Positions 11,281 through 18,108 of a stretch of 28,316 nt of DNA are shown piece by piece. The notes beneath the pieces were generated by a model that saw only the letters and a program-made list of their open reading frames with translations, was not told the origin of the DNA and made no database searches. Each line of letters begins with the position of its first letter. Position 1 is the stretch's first letter. The position numbers and the translations under genes are program-made. This stretch comes from a virus, in the IMG/VR virus record IMGVR_UViG_3300030060_006852, positions 1,352-29,667 of that record; one strand, written 5' to 3'.

Positions 11281-13442
11281 TAGTACCCGTATCCACTACT
11301 ACTGCTTGAGGATGATGAAGATGATGAAGATGGTGTCGATGTCATTGATGTACTCGTTGACGAACTATCTATGGCAGCACTGTCAGCAGCAATTCCTAAA
11401 CTCTCTGCCTTGGTAGCGTATATCGTATCATGAGGGGTAGAAACATGGAACGCACCAACCATTTTCTTACCAGTGTTGGGGTGGAAGTGGAAAGGTCCGT
11501 AATATGGATTACCATTCACATACCCAACAAGATTTGAGGAACTAGCAGTGCTCGTAATGATAGCACCTCTAACTTTTGCACCATTACTGTAACTGGATTG
11601 TGGGTTATACCTTGTACCAGATGTATTTGCACCAGTAGATATAGGATCTTCTCTCATAAAGAAATTACTATTAGATACGTCAAATTGTAGATATAACTCT
11701 TTCCTTGCTAGTATGTCATTTGATTGTGGTATCGCCTGTATCTCGATAATATTATCGGATAAAACTGTACCTGTGATATTTACTGTGTCAATTATAACCT
11801 CACCCTTCTTATAATCAACAGATCCAAATGTTGAGGATAATATCTTGACATTAGTGTCAGAGTCAAGTTGAAATAAGAAAAGATTTCCTGTATCACCAGA
11901 TACATATTGATCAGAAAAGTAAACTGTGCCAGACACACCAGATACATTGAATCCAGTAGACTTGATATTATAAGAAGATTCATTTCTATGGAAGGTGTTG
12001 TCAAAACATATCTCATACTGACTAAACACATTCAATTGTGCTACTAAATTTCTTCTTATTCTAATAGTGGTAATATTAGACGTAATAGAGTCGCTCACTC
12101 TATCAATTAATGATAAGACTTTACTATACTTGAATCTACCACCAAATTTATTCAGTTCAGTGCCACTTGCAAATAAACTCATGGCATTTATGACATCAGT
12201 TCTTAGGTTTTGAGTATCACCAACAAAGTTTGAATTGTAATATACGTAAGAATCAAGCTCTACATATAAAAACTTTAAATCTATAATCTCTGGCACTATA
12301 CCTGCCACAGAGTAGTTCTTCAGAGATGATAGTATTTGTCTTTTAGTAAATTCTGATAAGAAAGATCCATTTTTAGGTTTAGCAGCAATATATACTCTAC
12401 CATACTTAGGAGGTGTCAATTCTTCACCACCAAAGGCACTTATTGATTCTATATTAGGATATACAGATGGCACTATCGCTTCATAATCATTCGCTGTAAC
12501 TGCTCTGTGTTGTGAGGAATATAATCTAGGTGCGTAGTACCTGACACTTCTAATATCTTCTATCTCATCACCATTTTGTGAGGGGAATTGAGGTGTTATA
12601 GATGCTGTGATATCTGTCTCTGTGGCAAGATTCTCATTTATAATTGTGCCTGAGAATAATAAATTTGATACACCATTACCATCTCTACCTTCAGTCTTGA
12701 TATAAGATATATCTATTACATTACCATTACTTAATTTTTGTCCGAATATACCATCACCAAACAACACCTCATACTTCTCATCTGTTGTCTCTTGTATGAG
12801 GTATATGTTTGATGTAGATGTTACACCTATTATATTATCTACTAATTTGTATTCTGTCTCAGTCGTGCTTGAATTGTTTTCTCTTACTTTGATTCTGATA
12901 GTAGATGTGTCTATACCATTATTAGGTAAAATGTATCTTTGATTTGGTAAAGAGTCATTTACAACAAATCTTGATTCAAGATATTGCCCTTGAAATACTT
13001 CTAAAGTGCCTGCAGATTCACCTCCCAAAGCAGTTCCAGTTACCTTCTCAGGTATGGAGAATAAGAAATTAACATTTGACACAACACCATTACCTATCAA
13101 ACCTGGTTGAAATGTGATAGTGTTAGTGCTTGTTGATATACCAGATATATTATAATCAACTATCATTCTCGCTGCTCTTTTTGAACGAGGAACATAACCT
13201 ATATTCCTTGCTAAAGATACAACGTTTTCTCTTAGTGTAGCACTGTCTATAAACGTCTCGTTTACAACTGCATTAGTATTATATGCTGTGGTGTATGAAT
13301 TATATGCAAGTAGATTTACAATGACAGAAAGGTTTGACCCCTCAAAATCCATATCACTGAAGTTTGAGTTTTGTCTAAGGTAATCTTTAATTGAGGTTTT
13401 GATGTCCTCAAAATTTAGATTGGTAAATTGTTGCAGTGCCAT
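11280..13442 (-). CDS. 6: gp6-like baseplate wedge subunit
   Basis: A 720-residue protein starting MALQQFTNLNFEDIKTSIKD and containing the gp6/gpJ-type (Baseplate_J-like) core: an early helical segment with 'NSYTTAYNTNAVVNETFIDSA', the 'NIGYVPRSKRAA' block (about residues 90-105), and a central 'SVRYYAPRLYSSQHRAVTAND' block (about 300-320) followed by YEAIVPSVYPNIESI. These are hallmark blocks of T4 gp6-family wedge proteins, which form the inner ring of the baseplate and clamp around gp25. The length is close to T4 gp6 (about 660 residues) plus a C-terminal extension. That extension carries VGYVNGNPYYGPFHF (about 637-652), a YHYH-like motif, and a Ser/Thr-rich tail ending in a run of serines and GYGY. 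The ATG overlaps the gp25-like stop (TAATG). I am confident of the family; the function of the tail extension is not known. Confidence 0.9.
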   Translation of the reverse strand: MALQQFTNLNFEDIKTSIKDYLRQNSNFSDMDFEGSNLSVIVNLLAYNSYTTAYNTNAVVNETFIDSATLRENVVSLARNIGYVPRSKRAARMIVDYNISGISTSTNTITFQPGLIGNGVVSNVNFLFSIPEKVTGTALGGESAGTLEVFQGQYLESRFVVNDSLPNQRYILPNNGIDTSTIRIKVRENNSSTTETEYKLVDNIIGVTSTSNIYLIQETTDEKYEVLFGDGIFGQKLSNGNVIDISYIKTEGRDGNGVSNLLFSGTIINENLATETDITASITPQFPSQNGDEIEDIRSVRYYAPRLYSSQHRAVTANDYEAIVPSVYPNIESISAFGGEELTPPKYGRVYIAAKPKNGSFLSEFTKRQILSSLKNYSVAGIVPEIIDLKFLYVELDSYVYYNSNFVGDTQNLRTDVINAMSLFASGTELNKFGGRFKYSKVLSLIDRVSDSITSNITTIRIRRNLVAQLNVFSQYEICFDNTFHRNESSYNIKSTGFNVSGVSGTVYFSDQYVSGDTGNLFLFQLDSDTNVKILSSTFGSVDYKKGEVIIDTVNITGTVLSDNIIEIQAIPQSNDILARKELYLQFDVSNSNFFMREDPISTGANTSGTRYNPQSSYSNGAKVRGAIITSTASSSNLVGYVNGNPYYGPFHFHPNTGKKMVGAFHVSTPHDTIYATKAESLGIAADSAAIDSSSTSTSMTSTPSSSSSSSSSSSSGYGY

Positions 13443-13846
13443 TATAACCTTGTTGGTTCTAGTATAAAGTTGACAGATTGTGTAGGAGCAGAGATTCCAA
13501 TAATGTCATAATTAATAATCACTTCTATGGCATTTTGATCAGGAAAAGATTTAAAATCTACATCTGTCAACTTCACCCTTGGTTCAAAATTTGAAATAAC
13601 AGTTTCTATCTCTGTTTTCATAGGATCGATATAATCACTATTTGCCAACTCAAAGAGCGATCCACTCAGTCTTGTGCCTATGAGTTCGTTGAAGAACACC
13701 TCACCTCGTATGATACGAACTAAATTTTGCACAGAACGTTTGATAGCATCCTCATTTTTTAGTGTGAGGATGTCTCGTGTTACTGGATGTTTTTTGAAGG
13801 ACAAAGAAATATCTTTGAAACCTTGCGAAAACTTCTGTGCTGGCAC
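13442..13846 (-). CDS. 25: gp25-like baseplate wedge subunit
   Basis: A 134-residue protein, the same size as T4 gp25 (132), with the family pattern: N-terminal 'FKDISLSFKKHPVTRDI', the conserved 'LKNEDAIKRSVQNLV' helix (about residues 28-42), 'GEVFFNELIGTRLSGSLFE' (about 49-67), and a C-terminal 'PRVKLTDVDFKSFPDQNAIEVIINY' strand pair. gp25 proteins resemble lysozyme-like baseplate components (GPW/gp25 family) and sit in the inner baseplate next to gp6, matching its position just before the gp6-like gene. The start codon is GTG at 13844-13846. I see no Shine-Dalgarno sequence there, which is common in marine T4-like phages. It is the first gene after the terminator, with T4-late-like motifs about 21-37 bases upstream, so it is probably the first gene of the late baseplate operon in this window. 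Confidence 0.92.
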   Translation of the reverse strand: MPAQKFSQGFKDISLSFKKHPVTRDILTLKNEDAIKRSVQNLVRIIRGEVFFNELIGTRLSGSLFELANSDYIDPMKTEIETVISNFEPRVKLTDVDFKSFPDQNAIEVIINYDIIGISAPTQSVNFILEPTRL

Positions 13847-13866
13847 TCGTTTTTATAGTCTGGGTA

Positions 13867-13883
13867 TATTTATCATTATTTAG
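13867..13883 (-). promoter_or_regulatory. T4-late-like promoter motifs upstream of gp25-like gene
   Basis: On the minus strand, CTAAATA (13877-13883) and GATAAATA (13867-13874) lie 21-37 bases upstream of the GTG start of the gp25-like gene and just after the terminator. The T4 late promoter consensus is TATAAATA, with no -35 element, recognised by the gp55 sigma. Marine T4-like phages use closely related motifs. Either motif could serve, and they may be a tandem pair. Location and sequence fit, but the region is AT-rich, so this remains a prediction. Confidence 0.6.
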
Positions 13884-13886
13884 AGA

Positions 13887-13913
13887 CAAAAAAAGACCCC
13901 TACTGGGGGTCTT
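13887..13913 (-). terminator. intrinsic terminator closing the glycosyltransferase unit
   Basis: On the minus strand a G/C-rich hairpin has stem AAGACCCC paired with GGGGTCTT (13893-13900 with 13906-13913 on the plus strand), a five-base loop (13901-13905), and is followed by a run of seven Ts. This is a textbook Rho-independent terminator. The 5' arm is also the coding end of the small protein upstream: its last codons, Asp-Pro-Gln and the TAG stop, lie in the stem and loop. It separates the glycosyltransferase unit from the late baseplate operon. Confidence 0.88.
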
Positions 13914-14088
13914 CTTCATGTCCGAGGTATCTTACCTCTATTTCATCTGGGTGAGGAAACCCTTCTTTATAATAATCATCTGCTAATTCTTGCGTTATAT
14001 CGAGCATCTCCTCCTCTGATATTTTACTAAACTCTTTACTCCCTTTGATGTAAATATCGTACAATTCCATAGCAGTTATATTGATCAT
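13900..14088 (-). CDS. small acidic conserved-type phage protein (62 aa)
   Basis: An acidic protein, mostly helical by composition, with no membrane segment or metal-binding cysteines. Its readable blocks are ELYDIYIKGSKEF, ISEEEMLDITQELADDYY and FPHPDEIEVRYLG. I do not recognise a named family. I place the start at ATG 14086-14088; a GTG one codon upstream (14089-14091) would add one residue, and an internal ATG at M6 is another option. The gene begins 9 bases after the glycosyltransferase stop, so the two are one transcript. It ends inside the terminator hairpin: the stop TAG is in the loop. The tight coupling to a sigma-70-type promoter and a terminator suggests early or constitutive expression, unlike the late baseplate genes next door. 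Function unknown. Confidence 0.75.
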   Translation of the reverse strand: MINITAMELYDIYIKGSKEFSKISEEEMLDITQELADDYYKEGFPHPDEIEVRYLGHEEDPQ

Positions 14089-14097
14089 CACCGCTAT

Positions 14098-14850
14098 CTA
14101 TATGATTCTAGTTTTCTCATGACCAACTCTGCATTGAGGATCTATCCATATCTCATAACCTGCTTTGATTGCATCAAGACAAAATGATACATCTTCACCA
14201 CACATATCTTGCACTTCACCTGAGTCAAATACTTGCATTTGTGGAGCGAACCAAGGATATTTCATATCTTTATGTTCAAACACACCCTTCTTTATAAGTA
14301 ACCAACCAAACCCAGAGTAATCGACAGTGAATGGTTTACGACGTTTTACGATACCATCTACCATCTCGTGATTCATCACACCTCCATTTTCTTTGAAATC
14401 ATCTTCCTCTAACCAATGTGCACATGAAGTGGTTCTACCGTCTTCTGTAGCATACCAACCACCTGCAATATCTTTATCCATTGCCACAACTCTATAAAAG
14501 TTTTCAAGGTTGAATACAATATCGCTGTCTATCCACAATTGATAGTCATAGTTTAGTTTACCATCCCAAGGTAATTGATCAGGTCCTCTAAGGACATTAG
14601 CACCTAAAACTTTGCATCTTGCAAAATTGACCATAGAGCTATAGTCTTGTGCAATCTGAATGTTTGCCCCATTCTGCACCAACTCAAAACAGAGTGATAC
14701 GAAGTTCTTTAGAAAAATGTATGATACACCTCTACCAGGTAAACAGAATACAACACTCTTACCCTTGATGAGTTGTTTTGCTGCTTCAATATCAAAAGCG
14801 TCTTCCTTCGCTGTAGGTGGTTTAGATACCACCTTAAATCCTTTAGCCAT
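14098..14850 (-). CDS. GT-A fold glycosyltransferase-like protein
   Basis: A 250-residue protein of GT2-like type. After an N-terminal KGKSVVFCLPGRGVS strand-loop (31-43), the central WIDSDIVF (107-113) supplies a DxD-type D-S-D (108-110) for metal and nucleotide-sugar binding, in the usual end-of-strand position. Further on, AGGWYATEDGR (129-139), CGEDVSFCLDAIKAGYEIWIDP (217-238) with E219-D220 as likely catalytic base, and H244 fit the layout of inverting GT-A enzymes. No membrane segment is visible, so it is probably cytoplasmic. It follows a strong sigma-70 promoter, with the small acidic protein downstream and a terminator after that. It probably transfers a sugar to a phage or host acceptor; donor and acceptor cannot be read. 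Marine T4-like phages often carry such genes, as I recall. The ATG at 14848-14850 is the only plausible start. Confidence 0.82.
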   Translation of the reverse strand: MAKGFKVVSKPPTAKEDAFDIEAAKQLIKGKSVVFCLPGRGVSYIFLKNFVSLCFELVQNGANIQIAQDYSSMVNFARCKVLGANVLRGPDQLPWDGKLNYDYQLWIDSDIVFNLENFYRVVAMDKDIAGGWYATEDGRTTSCAHWLEEDDFKENGGVMNHEMVDGIVKRRKPFTVDYSGFGWLLIKKGVFEHKDMKYPWFAPQMQVFDSGEVQDMCGEDVSFCLDAIKAGYEIWIDPQCRVGHEKTRII

Positions 14851-14871
14851 AATTAGAGTTCAGTCATAATC

Positions 14872-14900
14872 ATTATAACACTTTATATAGCGTCTATCAA
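14872..14900 (-). promoter_or_regulatory. sigma-70 promoter for the glycosyltransferase unit
   Basis: Minus strand: -35 TTGATA (14895-14900), a spacer of 17 bases, -10 TATAAT (14872-14877). That is 5/6 and 6/6 matches to consensus at the ideal spacing. The predicted start of transcription is near 14865, leaving about 15 bases before the ATG at 14850. The -35 lies in the last codons of the upstream SGNH-like gene. This is one of the two best promoters in the window and implies host-sigma-70 expression of the glycosyltransferase and the small acidic gene. Confidence 0.82.
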
Positions 14901-15527
14901 CTCAATAACTTTTTCTGCCATTATCTTGTGTCCTTCTGCACTAGGATGCCCACCATTTTTACCTTGAGCGTAATTTTCTGGATTATCCCTATCACCTCCT
15001 AATAAGTGAAATTGTATCAGAGATGGATTGTAATTTTTACATAGTTGTCTCCAATATCCTACATGCCCATTATAAAAATTTTGAGGTCTTAGAATACTAG
15101 GTTCAAAGTGATCTGCAATTAAAGAAACATACTTTTGACCAACACTCTTACAATATGAGTCAACTAAAAAAATATTTTTCCACATGTTTTCTACACCAAG
15201 TACATCATTGTATACCTTTGTGTAATAATCCTTTTGAGTATTAGTTCTTATCCATTGTGGTGTATACAATTGAGGATCTTTCTTTTTATCGTAATACTCG
15301 ATTCTAGATGTAACTGTAAATTGCACAACAGCAACATCGGTTGAAGTGTTCTGTAAGTGCTTGATTGTATTTCTTGCAATATAATCATTGCTAACACCGC
15401 ATTTAGAAATGTTGACGTGACCACATTTATAGTGATCGGAAACAAGAGTGCTATATCTTTCTTTTATTCTGTTTTGTAGTTCATCACCCCATGTGATACT
15501 ACAACCACTAAAACACAGTGACATCAT
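14883..15527 (-). CDS. SGNH-hydrolase-like protein, paralogue 1 (214 aa)
   Basis: A small protein with an SGNH/GDSL-like layout. Block I is FSGCSITWGDEL with the candidate nucleophile Ser10 (GCS in place of GDS). Block II is NISKCGVSND, with its Gly and Asn-Asp. A strand reads VAVVQFTVTSRIEYY where the classical block III (GxND) would be. The C-terminal block V is GGHPSAEGHKIMAE with His194 and His200. The Asp that normally sits three residues before the catalytic His is absent (an Asn is there), so a Ser-His dyad or an altered reaction is likely. Esterase/acyltransferase is the parsimonious guess, but substrate and activity are unproven. It overlaps the carbamoyltransferase 3' end by about 20 bases (a second ATG, M2, lies three bases in), so it is the downstream partner of that gene in one operon. 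It is one of six paralogues in the window. Confidence 0.78.
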   Translation of the reverse strand: MMSLCFSGCSITWGDELQNRIKERYSTLVSDHYKCGHVNISKCGVSNDYIARNTIKHLQNTSTDVAVVQFTVTSRIEYYDKKKDPQLYTPQWIRTNTQKDYYTKVYNDVLGVENMWKNIFLVDSYCKSVGQKYVSLIADHFEPSILRPQNFYNGHVGYWRQLCKNYNPSLIQFHLLGGDRDNPENYAQGKNGGHPSAEGHKIMAEKVIELIDAI

Positions 15528-16884
15528 ACCTCATCTCAAATAATTTTGCATCTCCGATTGTATTTACCATAGGTTTACCCTTGATGTTTAGAGATGTATT
15601 CAACAGCACTGGGCAACCCGTACGTGCGTACCATGCCTCCAGTATTGGTCTAAGTATGCTCTCTGAATCTAACGGTACCGTTTGTACCCTCGCACTATTA
15701 TCGACGTGTATACAAGCAGGTATCGCCTTAGGTTGCTTACACTTATAGACATAGGACATGTATCTCGAATTGGAAGGCATATCAAAGTAGTCCTGACAAT
15801 GCTCCTCCAAAATTGCAGGGGCGAATGGTCTGAATTTATCTCTTCGTTTGATTTCATTCACTAAGTCTTTTGTGCTAGCTTGCCTCGGATCCGCCAATAG
15901 ACTTCTATTACCAAGAGCACGAGGACCGAACTCAGCACGGCCATTCGCAACCCCCACGACTCTTTTTTCGAGGAGTGCATCAACAACTCTCCTTGGATCA
16001 CAGAACTTTTGTATATTATATCCTAGATATGGACTAAAGACAACCTTTTTACCATATGATAAACATGCTGCCCCTAGAGCACCCCCTGCGTCACCAGGAC
16101 AAGGCATAATCCAAAGGTTATACATTTCCCTTAGACCTGTGTTTACAACGCAATTCAAGGCAACACCACCCCCATAGCAAATATTCTTACTATATCGTGA
16201 TGCTATATCAAATATTTCATTGAGTTCTAATTGCAATATCCTCTCTGCACTTTTAGCGACATCACATTTATCATAATCACCCAGTCTAATTCCTTTATGA
16301 TTGTTTCTGCGTAATGCTCTCTCGACAACATTCAAGTGCACGGGATGACCATACGCTGCCATGCCCATGAAGATGTATTCTTCGTCTAATGGTCGCAGAC
16401 CTGCCCATTTTGTCAAGGCAGAATACCATAAACCAACAGATTGCGGATACCAGCGTGACCACACTTTTTTATAACACGCATGCCCCTTGACATACTTTGC
16501 TGTCCATATAGATGTGCAGTCCCACTCTCCAATACTGTCAACCACCACACATGCTGCTTGATCAAACGGTGATGTTTGAAACGCTGCTGCTGCGTGTGAT
16601 TTATGATGACTATGATACTCAGTGGGTTTGAGTGATAAGTGTCTCTGCCTATACCACGCTTTCTGACCTGCAAAAAATTGTCTGGTTCTTTTCAACCACG
16701 GTCTTTCGTAAAAAGCTATCTTACCATCAGTCGATAGCAATCTCGCTGTGGATGCTGCAGTGACATCAAGGTGTTTGTCATGTTTCTTTTTTGAATATCT
16801 CTCTGAGTGTGCTGCGTAGGGTATTCTGCCATTGTTTACCACAGCTACTGCTGCGTCATGAAACCCTTCACTGAATCCAATCAT
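15508..16884 (-). CDS. NodU/CmcH-type carbamoyltransferase
   Basis: A 458-residue member of the carbamoyltransferase family (NodU, TobZ, CmcH), which moves carbamoyl from carbamoyl phosphate, via carbamoyl-adenylate, to a sugar or other hydroxyl. The N-terminal Kae1-like domain shows HSHHKSHAAAAF (91-102) with the metal-binding histidines, then VVVDSIGEWD and GGGVALNCVVN (238-248). The C-terminal YrdC-like half carries NGRAEFGPRALGNRSLLADPR (314-334), RDKFRPFAPAIL (348-359), HVDNSARVQTV (393-403) and LLNTSLNIKGKPMVN (427-441). It is somewhat shorter than typical family members (about 550-600), mainly in the N-terminal part. The ATG at 16882-16884 overlaps the upstream stop (ATGA), and its own stop overlaps the start of an SGNH-like gene. 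Sampled lines of this gene are visibly richer in G+C than neighbours. The acceptor is probably the same glycan worked on by the other enzymes of the island. Confidence 0.93.
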   Translation of the reverse strand: MIGFSEGFHDAAVAVVNNGRIPYAAHSERYSKKKHDKHLDVTAASTARLLSTDGKIAFYERPWLKRTRQFFAGQKAWYRQRHLSLKPTEYHSHHKSHAAAAFQTSPFDQAACVVVDSIGEWDCTSIWTAKYVKGHACYKKVWSRWYPQSVGLWYSALTKWAGLRPLDEEYIFMGMAAYGHPVHLNVVERALRRNNHKGIRLGDYDKCDVAKSAERILQLELNEIFDIASRYSKNICYGGGVALNCVVNTGLREMYNLWIMPCPGDAGGALGAACLSYGKKVVFSPYLGYNIQKFCDPRRVVDALLEKRVVGVANGRAEFGPRALGNRSLLADPRQASTKDLVNEIKRRDKFRPFAPAILEEHCQDYFDMPSNSRYMSYVYKCKQPKAIPACIHVDNSARVQTVPLDSESILRPILEAWYARTGCPVLLNTSLNIKGKPMVNTIGDAKLFEMRYDVTVF

Positions 16885-18008
16885 TCTATAATACCATGTC
16901 TTATACTAATGGGACCTTCAGGACTACCCACTTCATATATTCTACCACGTCTTCTCATATCTTTCATACCTCTTTTATAGATATATTCTTTTGCTATCTT
17001 CTCATACCTTTCTCGTTCTGGATAATCGCCAGGATGAGTGTTTGTTCTTTCTAAAGGGTCTTCTTCAAAACCAAAAGTATCCTTGTAACTATCTCTGTCC
17101 ATATTGAAATAGTATGGTGTGATTTTATTTGTTGAGAAGTAATTCTCAATTCTTCTTACTTGTGAAACTACAATATCGAGATAATTCCACAATATGCCTC
17201 TTTTGATTGCATACAATTTATTTGCATTTTGAGTTCCAAACCTTCTCAATACATTTTTGTTAGTATATCTTTTTAATTTGCTTGCGAAACAATCAACCAA
17301 ATCTTCCTTGTATGGAATTATATTATGTCTTTGTTTATATTTTTTTATGACATATCTCTCTGCCTCAGTTTGAGGATGAAGTTGGTAATGTATGTTTGCA
17401 CCTAACATATGTCTCCCCATTATTGAGAATGGATCGAATACTATATCAACATCGCATAATTCATCTATCAAAGGCACTATGCCAGGATGCACTCCTTCAG
17501 GTTTGAGATATGGTTCTAAAAAAGTCTGAAGATAGTTTTGTCCTGCCGACACTGGAAAATGCTCTTGAAGTTCTTCAAAATACTTATCAGTGAAGAATAC
17601 CTCAACAGGGTCTTTGTCCTTCATCAAAATGTCGGGAGGTCTTCTATCATTTACATCGCCAAAATATTGAACCATCATATCTCCACCAATTTCACTCGTG
17701 TTTGAGTGTAATTTTGTAGCACTTATAGAACTTTTTGCTGTTTCATTTAAATATGGGTGTCGTTTTTTCGTGTGCACAAGAGGTTTCTGACCAAAAGTTG
17801 TTTTAGTCTTTATTGGTGTCTCTACTACAGATGATCCCTTTCTTACCACATATGTTTTTTCAATTCTTCTTCTGTAATCATTAGGATCATGCCACTGTGT
17901 GTAATAATAAAATGGGTGTTTGATTTTTGTATATCTTTTTTTATTGATTTCAATAAGTTGCATCAAGTGCATCTTACCCATGTTAGGTGTTGCCCAATAA
18001 TTAATCAT
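16881..18008 (-). CDS. unrecognised family protein, GKM/NIIPYK type (375 aa)
   Basis: I do not recognise this as a known family. The N-terminus MINYWATPNMGKMHLMQLIEINKK resembles the plus-strand 236-residue protein at 23930-24640 (shared YW, GKM, QL.EIN). Three more blocks also align: a strand-like VDIVFDPFSIMGRH; KQRHNIIPYK; and ITPYYFNMDRDSYKDTFGFEEDP near the C-terminus. These common blocks imply a homologous core, with about 130 extra residues here in the Lys/Thr-rich N-terminal part. GKM near the N-terminus recalls a degenerate P-loop, but the usual Ser/Thr is Met, so I do not claim nucleotide binding. The ATG at 18006-18008 has an AGGA/GAGG-type ribosome binding site in the end of the microprotein upstream. 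It overlaps the carbamoyltransferase start (ATGA), so the two are probably made together. A role in sugar or surface modification is inferred from location only. Confidence 0.7.
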   Translation of the reverse strand: MINYWATPNMGKMHLMQLIEINKKRYTKIKHPFYYYTQWHDPNDYRRRIEKTYVVRKGSSVVETPIKTKTTFGQKPLVHTKKRHPYLNETAKSSISATKLHSNTSEIGGDMMVQYFGDVNDRRPPDILMKDKDPVEVFFTDKYFEELQEHFPVSAGQNYLQTFLEPYLKPEGVHPGIVPLIDELCDVDIVFDPFSIMGRHMLGANIHYQLHPQTEAERYVIKKYKQRHNIIPYKEDLVDCFASKLKRYTNKNVLRRFGTQNANKLYAIKRGILWNYLDIVVSQVRRIENYFSTNKITPYYFNMDRDSYKDTFGFEEDPLERTNTHPGDYPERERYEKIAKEYIYKRGMKDMRRRGRIYEVGSPEGPISIRHGIIE

Positions 18009-18013
18009 GGATC

Positions 18014-18106
18014 TTATTCCTCATCATCCTCGTAGATGTATGGGTCTTGACGACGAAGTTTCCAGAGTTTGTACTCACCCTTGATCCAATTCCAAAGTCT
18101 TTTCAT
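18014..18106 (-). CDS. 30-residue microprotein with basic helix and acidic tail
   Basis: A short open frame filling the gap between a sulfotransferase gene and the 375-residue protein. It begins MKRLWNWIKGEYKLWKLRRQ and ends in an acidic tail (Tyr-Glu-Asp-Asp-Glu-Glu). The start is tight against the sulfotransferase end. An in-frame ATG at 18116-18118 would add four residues (MVIK) and overlap the sulfotransferase stop. The Trp/Lys-rich amphipathic N-terminal stretch with a terminal acidic patch is not random-looking, and very short conserved proteins of this kind exist in marine T4-like phages as I remember them. Its stop is five bases before the next ATG, and its end supplies that gene's GAGG/AGGA ribosome binding site. 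Function unknown; possibly membrane- or nucleic-acid-associated. Confidence 0.55.
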   Translation of the reverse strand: MKRLWNWIKGEYKLWKLRRQDPYIYEDDEE

Positions 18107-18108
18107 TT

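Noticed and set aside
15848-16177. Plus-strand frame opposite the carbamoyltransferase
   Set aside because: Antisense to a gene with many conserved motifs; product has no recognisable domain and its length fits chance in a less AT-rich stretch.
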